From positions 1 through 64,000 of the forward strand of contig WHUX01000115.1 of the NCBI GenBank assembly GCA_015179025.1: a stretch of 64,000 nt of DNA, given 5' to 3'. Below are positions 23,316 to 33,960 of this stretch, piece by piece. Below the pieces are notes generated by a model, which was not told the origin of the DNA, did no database searches, and saw only the letters and a list, made by a program, of their open reading frames with translations. Positions within the stretch are counted from its first letter, which is position 1; the number at the start of each line of letters is the position of its first letter. Source of the DNA: Terfezia claveryi. Lineage: Eukaryota; Ascomycota; Pezizomycetes; Pezizales; Pezizaceae. Position numbers and translations under genes: made by a program.

Positions 23316-23950
23316 GGAAAAAGGGGGAACAGGGGGAACAGGGGTAACCGGGGAGTGGGCAGCATTGATGTGCGCGGGCTGGTGTACCACCTGGGCTGGG
23401 TGGATTATCAGGAGTGGTAATGCGCATAGCCCCGTGACGGTAATTTTTGGACCTCCACAGTTTTTTCTGCAATAACGGCTATTGAATTGCAAGGTGTACG
23501 AGCCGAAGCTGACTGACACATCGTGCATTCTGAGCCAGGGGATCCCAAGCACAATTGGATATTTTAGTTTGGTTACAAACATTGGGAGGTCCTCTGAATG
23601 GTCTCCAATAGCACTGGGCAGACACGTGAGGTCGGTAATAGCCCCAGAAGAGATGGGGCAGCCATCAATGACCTCGAGCAGGCGGGGGGTTTTTAACTTC
23701 GAGGTTGGTATGGAATTTTTACTGACGAAGGTCTGATCAATGAATGCAATTCCCGAAGCACCACAATTGATGAGAGCTGATGTTACCACTGTTTTACCAT
23801 TGAATTTAACAGTTATTGGTACTACAAAATGCTCGCTAAACAAGCGAGATTCATCAACAGACATAGGTGCAGGCAAGGAAAACGCAGACAAAGATAAGTG
23901 GCCCTGGGCAGGTCCCTTGCTAGTGTCAGTAACTAGGCAAGGGACAGGGC
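23316..23950 (-). pseudogene. E-minus pol N-terminus: protease with lost catalytic Asp
   Basis: The minus strand from about 23891 reads MSVDESRLFSEHFVVPIT, then ALINCGASGIAFID, where E-plus has ALIDCGAS and E3 has ALVDCGAS. The catalytic aspartate codon is AAT (Asn) at 23768-23766, which is a G-to-A change and would inactivate the protease. It continues through KLKYPIVLGIPWLRMHDVSV to a Pro-rich linker that is cut at 23316 by E-plus and resumes at 16976. Downstream on the same strand is the reverse transcriptase. Confidence 0.85.
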
Positions 23951-25057
23951 TTTTCCCGACTCATCAACCTCCTCGATCCTGCATTCGGAGATGGCGTGGG
24001 CGGCCATCGAACGGTTTTTTCGGAGGGGACACGCTACGATGAAATGGTCCCCCTTTCCGCATGCAATGCACAAACCCTGAGTGCGGCGATGGTCCCTTTC
24101 CTCCTGGGTAAGACGAGGTCTACCTGCTGACAGGTCCATGGGAGCAGCCCCACCAGCTACCAGGGAGGGGTGTGCAGGCTTGTTGACCGGTGTGGGTTGG
24201 GTGCGTGCTATCGGGAAGGGGATACGGGGAGTCGAGGTCGGGAGTGTCTTTTCGGGGGCTCTTAGTGCCGCTGTCTGCTGTTCCACCCAGCTAGCTTGCT
24301 CAATAAGTTCCTCCAGGGTCTTGGTTGGTGGGCAGTAGACCAGAGCCTTTTCCAGCTCGAAGGTAAGCCCGTCTTTGAACTGGTCGAGCTTGGCTTTGTC
24401 ATTCCAATTGAGCTCTGCTGCCAGCTTAGAGAACTCGGCAACATAGGTTGACAGTTCGTTGTGTTTTTGCTTGAGGTCTCACAGGGCCCTGCTGGCGGTT
24501 CCTTTAGGATCCGGGTCCCTGAAGGCTTGGTCCAAGATTGCCATTAATGCCGGGATATCTACCAGATCAATCCCCGTTGCTTTGACGAAGGGCTGTACCT
24601 GGTCTATGGCCTTACCCTCCAGGAGGCCATAGACGTATGAGAGCTGGTGGTGGACAGTGAGGAACTTCGCCGAGTCCCCAGAGAGTTTTATTTGCACAGA
24701 GTTCTTCCATGCTCATAACCGGCTCCGGTCCCCATTAAACTTGGGCGGGGTTGGTAGGTCTTGTGTTTTCTGGTTCTTTGGACTGTCGGCCAGGTCCAAG
24801 GCACGAGTTAGTCTCCGGATGGTTATCCTATCCTCTGCTGCATCTTCTTGAAGGAGGGTTATTTCGTCTTCGACTTTTCGGATTCGCTTTTCAGCTTTCT
24901 GAAGGTCCGCTCCTTGTTGTTCGCCAATGGCATAAGTCTCTGTGAATATTTCGATCACAGTTCTTTGGTATGCTGAAAGTTCCGTCGGGTCTGATGGAAT
25001 CGGAGTCGCCCTCCAGGCTGCAAATCTATCGGTGGGTAGTGGAATGCTCGCGGACAT
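23933..25057 (-). pseudogene. E-minus gag with nonsense codons
   Basis: Starts at the ATG at 25057 (MSASIPLPTDRFAAWRATP), the same start as in E-plus and E3. TGA codons at 24715-24713 and 24481-24479 stand where the other copies have CGA (Arg), a C-to-T change typical of RIP. The C-terminal part, with CIACGKGDHFIVAC, runs to the stop at 23933. The GGGAAAA heptamer precedes the stop at 23957-23951. Confidence 0.85.
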
Positions 25058-25088
25058 CGTACTGGTTGGTCTGAAAGATCCAACGTAG

Positions 25089-25587
25089 TATAACGAGGGC
25101 TCCGGGGACAAGGCGACCAAGGGGTAGGCTGGAGCAAGGGCAAGGCTAGGGTGACACACACGTAGGAATGCTACGTGTGTGACTAGGGGAAAAGGCTGGG
25201 ATGGGGGCAAGGGCGAGGGCGAGAGAGGCAGAGGGCAAGGGGCACGAGACACGCGGAGGCAGTTGCCGCGTGTGTCGGAGGGAAGCAGCTGTGCTGCAGA
25301 GTAGTTCACGAGACAAGGGGGGGTGCACAAGGGAGGTGCACAAGCGCTGGGAGAGGCAAGGTCCTGTATTGGATATACAAGACGTTGGATGGGGATCCAA
25401 CGAGAGGGCAGAGAGAGCAAGCTATATATATAGGCTTCCTTCCTGGCCAAGGCAACCGGAAGGAATAAGGTTCCCGAGACCCCTTATCTCGGGAACAGAG
25501 ATAACAACAATATCAATCAACAATAATGAGAGTCGGACGGAATCCTGTTTGACTCTCAAACCTGGCTAGGAAAGGACGGTTGTGACA
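25089..25587 (-). repeat. E-minus 5' LTR
   Basis: 499 bp. Its inner end is TATAACG instead of TGTAACG, a transition in the terminal CA of the LTR. It is followed at 25588-25592 by the ATATC target duplication. Confidence 0.92.
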
Positions 25588-26737
25588 ATATCCATTGGTA
25601 TCTTTAATAGATTTATTTTCCGGGTACGATCAATGTGCCTTGGCGCCTGAATCCAGAGATATGACTACATTTATTACTCCGTTCGGTTTACTTTGTATGA
25701 CGACCTTACCACAAGGATATACGAATGGTATTTAAGTGTTCAATCGAGTTATTAAGAAAGCACTTCGAGCTGAGATTGCAAGACGATTAGCTGCACCTTT
25801 TATTGATGACATTGCTTCAAAAGTTAGCTCAAGAAGTTGGTATCTTCTGGAAGACGGAACATTCAAAGAAGTTTTACCCAGTGTTAGGCGTTATGTTATG
25901 GAAGCGATCTATTCAGTGGATCAAACATTAGCAGACCTTGACAGAGCAGGGGCTACAATTTCCGGAGAAAAGAGCGAATTTTTTAAGGATGGTCTCAAAA
26001 TTGTGGCTTTTATCTGTGGATCAAATGGCAGAACGCCTGACGAGGAAAAAGTCAGGAAGATAATTGATTGGCCACCCTGTCGAAATGTTACTGATGTCAA
26101 GGCTTTTATGGGAACTTGTGTGTATTACCGGATTTGGATCGAAAAATTTACTTGGATTGCGGAACCATTATATAAGTTAACAAGAGGTAATGTGGAGTTT
26201 AATTGGGGAGAAGAACAACAAAAGGCAATGGCGATTCTAAAGGAAAAGTTGACGAATCCGCCTGCACTTAAACCGATAGATTATGAACCTGGACAAGGGA
26301 AGATCATATTATCGGTGGATTCTTCATTAATTGGGTGGGGCGCAATATTACAACAAGCTGAACTGCAGGACGAAAAGAGAAGGCATCTTGCAAGGTACGA
26401 AAACGGTGTATGGAAAGGAGCTGAGAAAGGCTACGATTCTGGAAAATTAGAATGTCGAGGACTATTGAAGGCATTGAAGAAGACAAGAAATTACTTGTAT
26501 AGAGTAAGATTTCTGGTTGAGATTGATGCAAAGACTTTAGTGCATCAATTAAACCAGCCAGCTTCTGATTTACCAGGATCAGTGGTTACGAGATGGTTAG
26601 CATGGATTCGATTATTCGATTTCGAGGTTAACATGTCTCCGGAGTTAAACATGGTGGACCTGACGAATTATCTAGAAGAGAAAGAGGAGTTGATTCATCG
26701 GAAGAACTCTCACCTGATGAGTTTGATAACATTCTAG
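25588..26737 (+). pseudogene. Gy1 reverse transcriptase (palm) and RNase H
   Basis: This continues the frame cut at 13096. VSLIDLFSGYDQCALAPESR is followed by TTFITPFGLLCMTTLPQGYT, then TAA at about 25735 in a CAA-like position, then VFNRVIKKALRAEIA. The catalytic motif is FIDDI (about 25798-25812), where most gypsy enzymes have YxDD. RNase H is recognised by ILSVDSSLIGWGAIL and by GKLECRGLLKALKK. The protein is clearly of a different gypsy lineage from the E elements, with only motif-level similarity. Confidence 0.82.
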
Positions 26738-28131
26738 ACGCAGATCTAGACCTCATTAGTGCAAAATTGGAGCCAGAGACCCATGGACTACGGGAATGCA
26801 TATTGCCAGCTCAAATATCAGCGACAGATGCGAAATGGTTTGGCAACATTATAGATTACCTTACCACGATGCAAAGGCCAGGTGGTATAGCGGATAAAGA
26901 TTTTTGAAAAATCCGGTATCAAGCAACTAGATATATGATTCGGGACGGGAATCTATACAAACGGATGAAAGGAAATATGCCTCCCGCAAGAGTTATTTGG
27001 GATGATACAGAAAAAAGGCGAATTTTTTAAGAATTACACGATGAAAGTGGACATCGCGGAAGGAATGGTACTTACCAGAAAATCAAGCTACGTTATTGGT
27101 GGAGAAATCTATACGATGACGTAAGAGAATATGGCCGTACATGCGATGGATGTCAACGACGCAAACCTAACCAGTTTGATGAAGAACTACACCCAACACT
27201 GTATAGTGCTATGTAGAGAAAAGTCGGACTAGACATAATTCATATGCCGAAAGATGCAGGTTGTGGTTACATGGTGGCAATGCGGGATGATTTTACTGGA
27301 TGGATTGAAGCTAAACCTATTTGAAGTGCAAACACTAAGACTGTTGCAGCATTCGTGCTAGATTGGATTACCCGATTTGGAGTACCAGCGCGCATTGTAT
27401 GTGACAATGGATCAGAAAATAAAGGAGAAGTACAAGAAATATTGAAGCAATACAACATTGTCAATATCGCGATTGCTGCGTACCACCCTCAATCTAACGC
27501 TTTAGTGGAAAGAGGACATCAACAAATCATAGATGCGCTTGCGAAATTAGGGAAGAACGGGACTAAAAATTTGCCATTTGTTCTTTGGGCTGATCGAATT
27601 ACAATACGAGTTTCTACGGGATATCCGCTATTTACACTGGTGTTTGGACAAGATTGCGTACTTCCAATTGAATTGACAGCTATATCATAGGCAATGGTTG
27701 ATTGGAATCGTATTTCTACAAGAGATCAACTGCTTGCTACCTGAGCAAAACAACTAGAAAGAAAGAAAGAGCGTTTAGAGATTGCAGCGGATCGGTTAGC
27801 GAAGAATCGACAAGCAAACAAAACATTCTTTGATCGGAATAGAAGACAAAGGAAGGAAGATCTAAATATCGGAAATTTGGTTCTTCTCTATAACAGCATC
27901 CTAACTAAGCAATGGTCAAGAAAGCTAGAAAACAGTTGGCTTGGCCCATACCGGATAAGAGATCTACGCAGGGATCGGGGAACTTACCTATTGGAGGAAT
28001 TGGACGGCACTCCCATGAAACTACCATATCCAGGAGAAAGATTGAAGAGGTTTTACCCAAGAACAGGGGTGGATTATGAAGAATATGGCGAAGTACAAGA
28101 TGAAACAAACGAACTAGATCTCGACCAATAG
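26738..28131 (+). pseudogene. Gy1 integrase, several nonsense codons
   Basis: The zinc-binding HHCC region is visible near 27030-27160 (H-D-E-S-G-H-R-G... C-D-G-C). The catalytic core follows: D in GLDIIHMPKDAG (about 27225), D in CDNGSENKG (about 27400), and E in NALVERGHQQ (about 27505). TAG, TGA and TAG codons interrupt it (for example at 27214-27216, 27322-27324 and 27688-27690). The C-terminal part, with SWLGPYRIRDL and GTYLLEELDG, is a usual gypsy integrase tail ending at 28131. I see no chromodomain. Confidence 0.8.
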
Positions 28132-28204
28132 CAAATAGTGCAAAAATTTTCAATTCGAAATTTGGTCATGAGGGAACATCAGGATGGCCTGGAGTTTACT
28201 ACCA

Positions 28205-28218
28205 TTAAGAAGGGGGGA
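28205..28218 (+). promoter_or_regulatory. Second polypurine tract, between Gy1 pol and ORF3
   Basis: TTAAGAAGGGGGGA, identical over 14 bases to the tract right before the 3' LTR (29887-29900). In LTR elements a tract like this primes plus-strand DNA synthesis. An internal copy could act as a central tract or mark a former element end. Confidence 0.6.
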
Positions 28219-28341
28219 TGAATAACCCATTCTCCTCTCTTTCGAACTTCATACCATACACACACAGCACTTTCACATATATTCCCGAATACACCTCTAC
28301 TTTCACATATCTTTATATCTCCTCTTTTACTTCTATACACA

Positions 28342-29859
28342 ATGTCAGCATCTATTATTCTGGCTCGACTCAAGACGGTTGCAGAGGGTGAGCTACAGAC
28401 GAAGTTCTAAGAAATGATGAGTTGCGAGGCAACCGTCAACACCCAATTCGAAGGAGCGGTAAAGTCCATTGTCAGCGGAAAAAATCAATGGAAATTCCTC
28501 AAAGGTATAGCAAGATTGACTAGACAATACAGTGAGAAAGTTGGTGCCTTGGCCGCAGTACAATCCACCCTAATTGAACAAGCAACCGAAGCAGAACTAC
28601 AAGCGTGGGGAGTCTCTAGAGAAGACGCACGTGACGATCTAAGAATGGATGAACTCAATAAGTTCTGCGAAGTGTACAATGCATCAGTCAAGAGAAGACA
28701 GAATTACAATCTGTCTACCGAAAAATTCTGGGGTCCAAATTGGATGCCATTGCTTCAGGATATACAACCCCCTTGGCCATCGATTGAATTTGCCAGACAA
28801 TGTTCACTCGCAGCGGAAGAATTGTCATTTCATAGAGGAATGAATCTAGTGCGCGACATTTTACCGCGGTTCGTCATAGAAATTGAAGACCGAAAATCAA
28901 CCCCCCGCATGCAGAAAGATAAGTGGCTTATGGTAGAGGATATTAGATGGGTCTTGCAGGATCAAGACCTACCTCCAATTCTCCCGAACGATCAGAAGAA
29001 ATATCATACTGCGTATGTAGCTATGATGACATCGATAGCAGAAAAACAAGGGGCAACAAATGCCAGAGATCTTATCCAGAACGCTGAAGCTGAACAACGC
29101 CAATCCCGTATAGATGAACTTCCACAATCCAAAGATATAGTAGTGCCAACTGCAGGTAGTTCGGTGGCTACTGTGCACCGAAGCGAGCAAATACAAAGAG
29201 CTAGTGTTACTGCAGCTCAGTCTACTACAAAGAAGGGAGTACGGTCAAAGTAAGGAGGGGAGCTAGCGAAGAGAAAAAGGGCGAAGTCCCTAGAGGAGGT
29301 AATACCGGCATATACCAGAGTACGATTTGAACAGGCAGAGGTTGAAGATTGTGACCCGGAATACATCAAACTACTAGATCAGGAGGATATTGAGGATCTC
29401 GACGATGACACAAAGACCGATATCGAAGTAGTAGAAAAGATTCGAGAACTTCTGCTATCAGTAGCCACTAATGAAGCTAATGAGGATCAACAAAAACCGA
29501 CAACTAGGATAGCAAGACGACTACGGATGCTAATGTCGGGAATCAAAATGAAGGTCGTATCAATTGAAAGTGATGACCCCATTCCTCCCAGGAAAACTCG
29601 AAAAGACAAGGGGATTCCACATCCAAAAATGAGAAAACAGGACCCACCACAAACACAACCTGTGACAGCAGCATCTCCTAGTGTACAGCTGCCGTCAAAA
29701 CGACTAGCTCTACCAAGTCACCAAGATACCGAATTACCAATCGACAAGGTCAGAGAAGCTTGTAGGAATACCGGAGTCTACATCTCCGATGAATACGAAG
29801 ATAAGGAAGAAGGTGAAGGGGATGATGATGAAGAGGAGTGGCAGGACCAAGATGATTGA
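28342..29859 (+). pseudogene. Gy1 ORF3: uncharacterised ~505-codon frame in env position
   Basis: From the ATG at 28342 one frame runs to the TGA ending at 29859, interrupted only by TAA at 28408-28410 and TAA at 29251-29253, both explainable by single substitutions. The predicted protein is soluble-looking, with no signal peptide or membrane helix, so it is not a typical envelope. The N-terminal 280 residues are helical and mixed-charge (QWKFLKGIARLTRQYSEKVG; WGPNWMPLLQDIQPPWPS). The C-terminus is basic and then strongly acidic (EDKEEGEGDDDEEEWQDQDD). The ATG is preceded by a pyrimidine-rich stretch and ACACA, as in fungal gene starts. I do not recognise the family. Confidence 0.6.
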
Positions 29860-29886
29860 CGGGCTGTGTTGACGAGGACGCCAACT

Positions 29887-29904
29887 TTAAGAAGGGGGGA
29901 CGGA
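29887..29904 (+). promoter_or_regulatory. Gy1 polypurine tract
   Basis: TTAAGAAGGGGGGACGGA directly precedes the 3' LTR at 29905, the normal place for the plus-strand primer. Confidence 0.8.
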
Positions 29905-30684
29905 TATGGAGGGAATGGTCATTTTTTGGGTTTTTTTTGGTTTTTATTTATCTTTTATTTATTTTAACATTCTGAGAGTTGAACAGGATTTGGTATGACT
30001 CTCAGATTACCACGCGGCTCGATTACCTTTGATTTAGTTTAGCGGAGAATTGATTTAGGGGATATATCAGGCTATATTGTTAGACTTCTGAAGACCCTAA
30101 ACAATACAAATGAAGTCATTGGCAAAAGCGAAAATCGGTTGAGATTACCCTGCAAGCAAAAAGTTTTTAAATGATTATGAGAGTCGAACAGTTTTTGGTA
30201 TGACTCTCGGATTGATGATAAGAGTTGCTATTTTTATCGAAAGGTGAAAGAATTAGTTTTTGTCGACTGAAGTTAAAACTGTTAAAGTGTCGGGATGATG
30301 TTGGATATCGGTAATAGATGTCACAAAAATGATCAATTAAATAGCACGAGGGAACAGGGTAACGCGTGTGATAAGGGCCTAAGTAAGGCAGCAGATTAGT
30401 TTACATGTGAGAGTTTTTAAAGATAAAAGAGGTGGAAAATTGCGGTGATAAAGATAGGCATGCAGACATAGATACATGTATAGCAGCGCAGCAGTTAGCA
30501 GTTTATCAGCAGAGAATGTGTATTGTTCTCCGTGTGTGTTTAGGCCGTGCGTTGAGGATAGTATTATATGAATTGAATGAAATCACCTTCTACTATTACT
30601 CTCCTTATTTTTGTTGTCTATAGTTGCTCTCACCAACCGGTCACAAAGTGCATATTCCTCCGTTAGGAGAGAAGTGCCTCTATA
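29905..30684 (+). repeat. Gy1 3' LTR
   Basis: 780 bp partner of 8796-9575, with the same two GAGAGTC..GACTCTC motifs. The differences I see by eye are mostly transitions. It is followed by ATCAT and then the third pogo fragment. Confidence 0.88.
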
Positions 30685-32306
30685 TCATTGATGTTAGTTG
30701 GGTAGATAGATTTCTTAATCGCAATCCAGGCTTCAAAAAGGTCTATATTTGCTACCAGGAAAGGGCAAGGGCAGCAGCAACAAATGATATAGAACTACAA
30801 GCTGATTTCCTATGAAAGCTAGCAAATCTTATACAACGGAAAAAAATAGCTCAGGATGATATCTGGAATTGTGATGAAAAGGGAATTACAATGGGAAGAA
30901 ATAGTAGGCATACTATGGCTATTGTATGAGTTGAAGGTAGAAGTACAGCTATGACTGAGAGGTCTCGAGAGTTTTGCAGTGTGTTGGAGACCGTAACTGC
31001 TGGGGGAGAAATCATCCCCCCATTTATTATGTAGCAGGGGAAAACTCATCGGGAATCTTATTATCGGGAAGAAGAGGTGAAACATGAAGCAACATTTGCT
31101 GTATCTCCTAGTAGATATATGGATAATAAGCTTGGGTTTGAATATATACGCCAATATTTTGAGCCTTATACTCGCTGGGGGGTGGGGGGGGGTGCGTATA
31201 AGTATGATAGTGATCCACCACCACGATGTTTAATTGTGGATAGTCATTCCTCTCATATGGCATGGAGAGTAGTTAAATACACTCTTGATCACAATATTCA
31301 TATGATCTGTCTTCTATCCAAATTTACTCACTTTCTTCAACCTCTTGATGTTGGCTGCTTCGCCTTACTGCAGCATACATATGAGCGCAACCTCAGCACA
31401 TAGCTCCATCGCAATCCTCTATTAGGAATATCAAAGCTTGAGTTCCTCGATATCCTTCAGCAAACTTGTAGGAAGGTCTTTACTAATGAGATTATCTAGA
31501 GCGCATGGAGAGCATCCCGTTGCTGGCCTATTGATCGCACTATCCTACCTCCTCAGCCGCCAGCTGCTAGTTTTTTGGTTACAAGCGCTATAGCTGCAAG
31601 TGCAAGGGTGTCAGCTGTAGATACCCCTGCTCATCTCTGTCAGCTTTCTCGAATACTTGTAGAGCAGGCACGGTAGAAGCTCAATAAGGATGATGAACTT
31701 AAGGGCATAGTATATAAGCTTATTGACTTTGCAGAAGAGAAGGTGACTAAGTATAGGGATATTGCACCTCATGCAAAAACTCTCAATAAGCTTCGAGATG
31801 GAAAGATACACAAAACAAGAAAGAGATCTAGACATGTTGGAGAAGCTCGTGTACTAACCTACCAATATATTAATGAAGGGATCAAGAAGCTTGCAGATAC
31901 AGAGGCAGCAAAGGCTAAGAGGCGGCGGATTGCAGAAGAGAAGAAGAAGGTTGCAGAGGAAAAAGGAGTTGCTAAAGAAGCGCTTGATAAGCAGTGGAGA
32001 TATGATCTACAGCAATATTAAGCGGTTGAAATACCAGTATGGCAGGCAGAGTATGCAAAGATTGACCAGGCTTCGGCTGCCTCAAAGGCCATTGCTATGG
32101 CAAATAGGGGATCTAAGTATATCGGCAAGAAACCTTCCTACCCTACTCGGCCAAAACGACCTCTAAAACCTAAAGAGGGAGGGCCTATTACAAGTAGTGA
32201 TCTCACTATAATAGCAGAGGATATATTAGAAGAGGGGGCTAATAGTGGGATTGAAGGAGGAGCTGAGAAAGGTGAAAATGAAGAAGATTTAGTGGATTCA
32301 ATATGA
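30685..32306 (+). pseudogene. Pogo/Fot1 transposase, catalytic domain (piece 3 of 3)
   Basis: A single frame from 30685 to 32306 with several stops (for example TGA at 30813-30815, TAG at 31401-31403, TAA at 32019-32021). It reads DVSWVDRFLNRNPGFKK (end of the CENP-B-type domain), then the DDE_1 catalytic residues: D in WNCDEKGITMGRN (near 30870), D in CLIVDSHSSHMAW (near 31240), and D in FLQPLDVGCFALLQ (near 31345). The C-terminal tail is coiled and basic (AKRRRIAEEKKKVAEEKG). Most stops lie at CGA- or CAG-like positions, so RIP is likely. Pieces 1 and 2 lie at 7701-8795. Confidence 0.85.
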
Positions 32307-33960
32307 ACTCTTGATATTGCTTATTTTGCAGAGGTTAGTGCTCTTATTTATTGGCTTGCCATTTTATTATTTAGTAATCTTTACTAGTTACATTTATCTA
32401 ACATAGATATAGATGCATGAATGAGGCTTTCCAGCAGTTGTGAGTATATTGGCGTGATATTCGATATACAGGAGAGGGCAGAGAGAAGTAGGGAAGGTTA
32501 TCGAGGAAGATTTACTGGCAAGGAGGCTCTCGAGTACTAGGCTGGTTTTGATGGAGTATGAAGATAACCATATTGTAGAGCATAGTCATTTCTATAGATA
32601 TGTATTTACTTAGTTATAGTCCTCTCTAGCTGTCATTTGATTATCTATTGCAGGGGGGCCTGCAGAAGGGTTTCAGAGGTAGTCGCTTCTCAGTGATTGG
32701 TTGCTTCTAGTGTGTTAAGGGTACTCAGTATCAATAGCACTTTATATGACTTATTCTAAAGTGTTGCTTGCATTTTGGTCGAAAAGGTTCTTGAAGAGTA
32801 ATTTATTTTTATGATTAATCTTTTTGGACTAGGATTAGTGTATAGGCATATGCAGAGTTCTTTGCTTTGAACGGGTCTTCTACTTCTTAAGTAATAGGAT
32901 GAAGTCTTACTAGGTCTAGACTATAGATATCTCAACTATTACCTTATTTACTTATTTGGTAGAGTGTTGGGCTCATAACCTATAAGATTACAAGGTTATA
33001 TAGTAGAGAAATCGTAAAGATAATTGATCATATATATTCAAAGAGGAGATATCTAGATATCATTATAAACTTGTTACTATGGTTCTAGTACTTTAATTCC
33101 TATATCCTATAATAGATTCTAGCCTTTTTTATCCTTTCTCGAGATATCTTAATTAGCCATATTGGGACAACTAGTTTTATACTATAAATATCCCAATTAG
33201 CTATTCTCAGCTACCTGTATTTCCTGTAATTTTGTGCTACATAAGAGTATTTCCTATAGTTATAAAGGTCATAGTATTTATAAAGATAATTTCTTACTAT
33301 TATATTTAGAAGCTTGTTGTGCTACTACTACTAGACAACTATCTAAACTGCCTTTACTAGTTATAGTATTCTTTCTTTTAATTTACAAGTTATTCTAAAT
33401 AAGCTTCTAAAATAAGCAAAATCCTTGCAGATCCCTAATGTCTCAGAAATAATATTTGCAGGTGAGCTACACAAGTCACTATACTAAAGTACAAGAAAAT
33501 AATCCAATTATGATATAAGTATATTGTTCAGACTGAGAGAAGTATACTTATAACTAATATATACTTATAGTAAAAGAAAATAAGTAACTATAAAATGAAG
33601 ATAACTAGTGCTAGAAAATATTGTAGAATAGGCTTATGAATCTAAGCAGAGTATATAAATAAGAAATATCTAAATAAAAGTAGTAGGTATAGAGGCGAGA
33701 ATATCAAGGAGAAGAGGTACTAGAAAGTCAGTGATTCTTTGCTAAATATGCAGACACTTGTATTGAATTTCTAGAGTCTTAATACTTTTCTCTTCATACT
33801 ATACAATATCTTGTAGGTCTCTGATATTGGCTGTAGATTTAGCTTAAAGAGAAAAAGAGAGTAATTCTTCAATATGTATAGATACTATACTAAGGTGTAA
33901 TCAGTCAAGCCCTAACTATACTTAATACTGTTAGGCAAATAAAGATTTGGAAGAAGAGGC
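32307..33960. other. AT-rich, gene-free relic sequence
   Basis: No coding frame is visible. The composition (TpA-rich, CpA-poor to the eye) resembles the decayed Copia region at the left of the window. A stretch at 32557-32620 resembles 49768-49832, and a tRNA-like sequence lies at 32945-33015. Confidence 0.6.
32945..33015 (+). pseudogene. Degenerate tRNA-Met-like sequence (or tRNA-derived SINE relic)
   Basis: TTGGTAGAGTGTTGGGCTCATAA matches the D-arm and anticodon arm of elongator tRNA-Met (anticodon CAT in CTCATAA). TACAAGGTT follows where the T-arm begins. The acceptor and T stems no longer pair well and several positions look C-to-T changed. It is a relic rather than a working gene. Confidence 0.45.

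Larger units (their letters stand above)
13097..25587 (-). mobile_element. E-minus: chromodomain Ty3/gypsy element, split by E-plus
   Basis: LTRs of 499 bp at 13097-13595 and 25089-25587 lie in minus orientation (TGTCACAACC... begins at 25587). The target duplication ATATC is perfect (13092-13096 and 25588-25592). Gag starts at 25057, pol runs to 13733, and pol is cut between 16977 and 23310 by E-plus. Without that insertion the element is about 6.15 kb. Its genes carry CGA-to-TGA changes, a protease active-site Asp-to-Asn change and single-base deletions. It is the second layer of the nest, younger than Gy1 and older than E-plus. Confidence 0.92.
8796..30684 (+). mobile_element. Gy1: Ty3/gypsy LTR retrotransposon with extra ORF, carrying two nested elements
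   Basis: Two LTRs of 780 bp (8796-9575 and 29905-30684) start TATGGAGG and end CCTCTATA, which are near-inverted termini. The flanks ATCGT and ATCAT look like a target duplication with one transition. In order, the interior holds gag, a CCHC knuckle, protease, reverse transcriptase, RNase H, integrase, and then a third ORF before a polypurine tract and the 3' LTR. A 12.5 kb chromovirus block (13097-25587) sits in the reverse transcriptase. Without it Gy1 is about 9.4 kb. All its genes carry stops or frameshifts. No chromodomain is visible at the integrase end, unlike the E elements. Confidence 0.88.

Noticed and set aside
28342..29859. ORF3 of Gy1 as an envelope protein
   Set aside because: Position fits, but there is no signal peptide, furin-like site or membrane anchor; the end is acidic and soluble.
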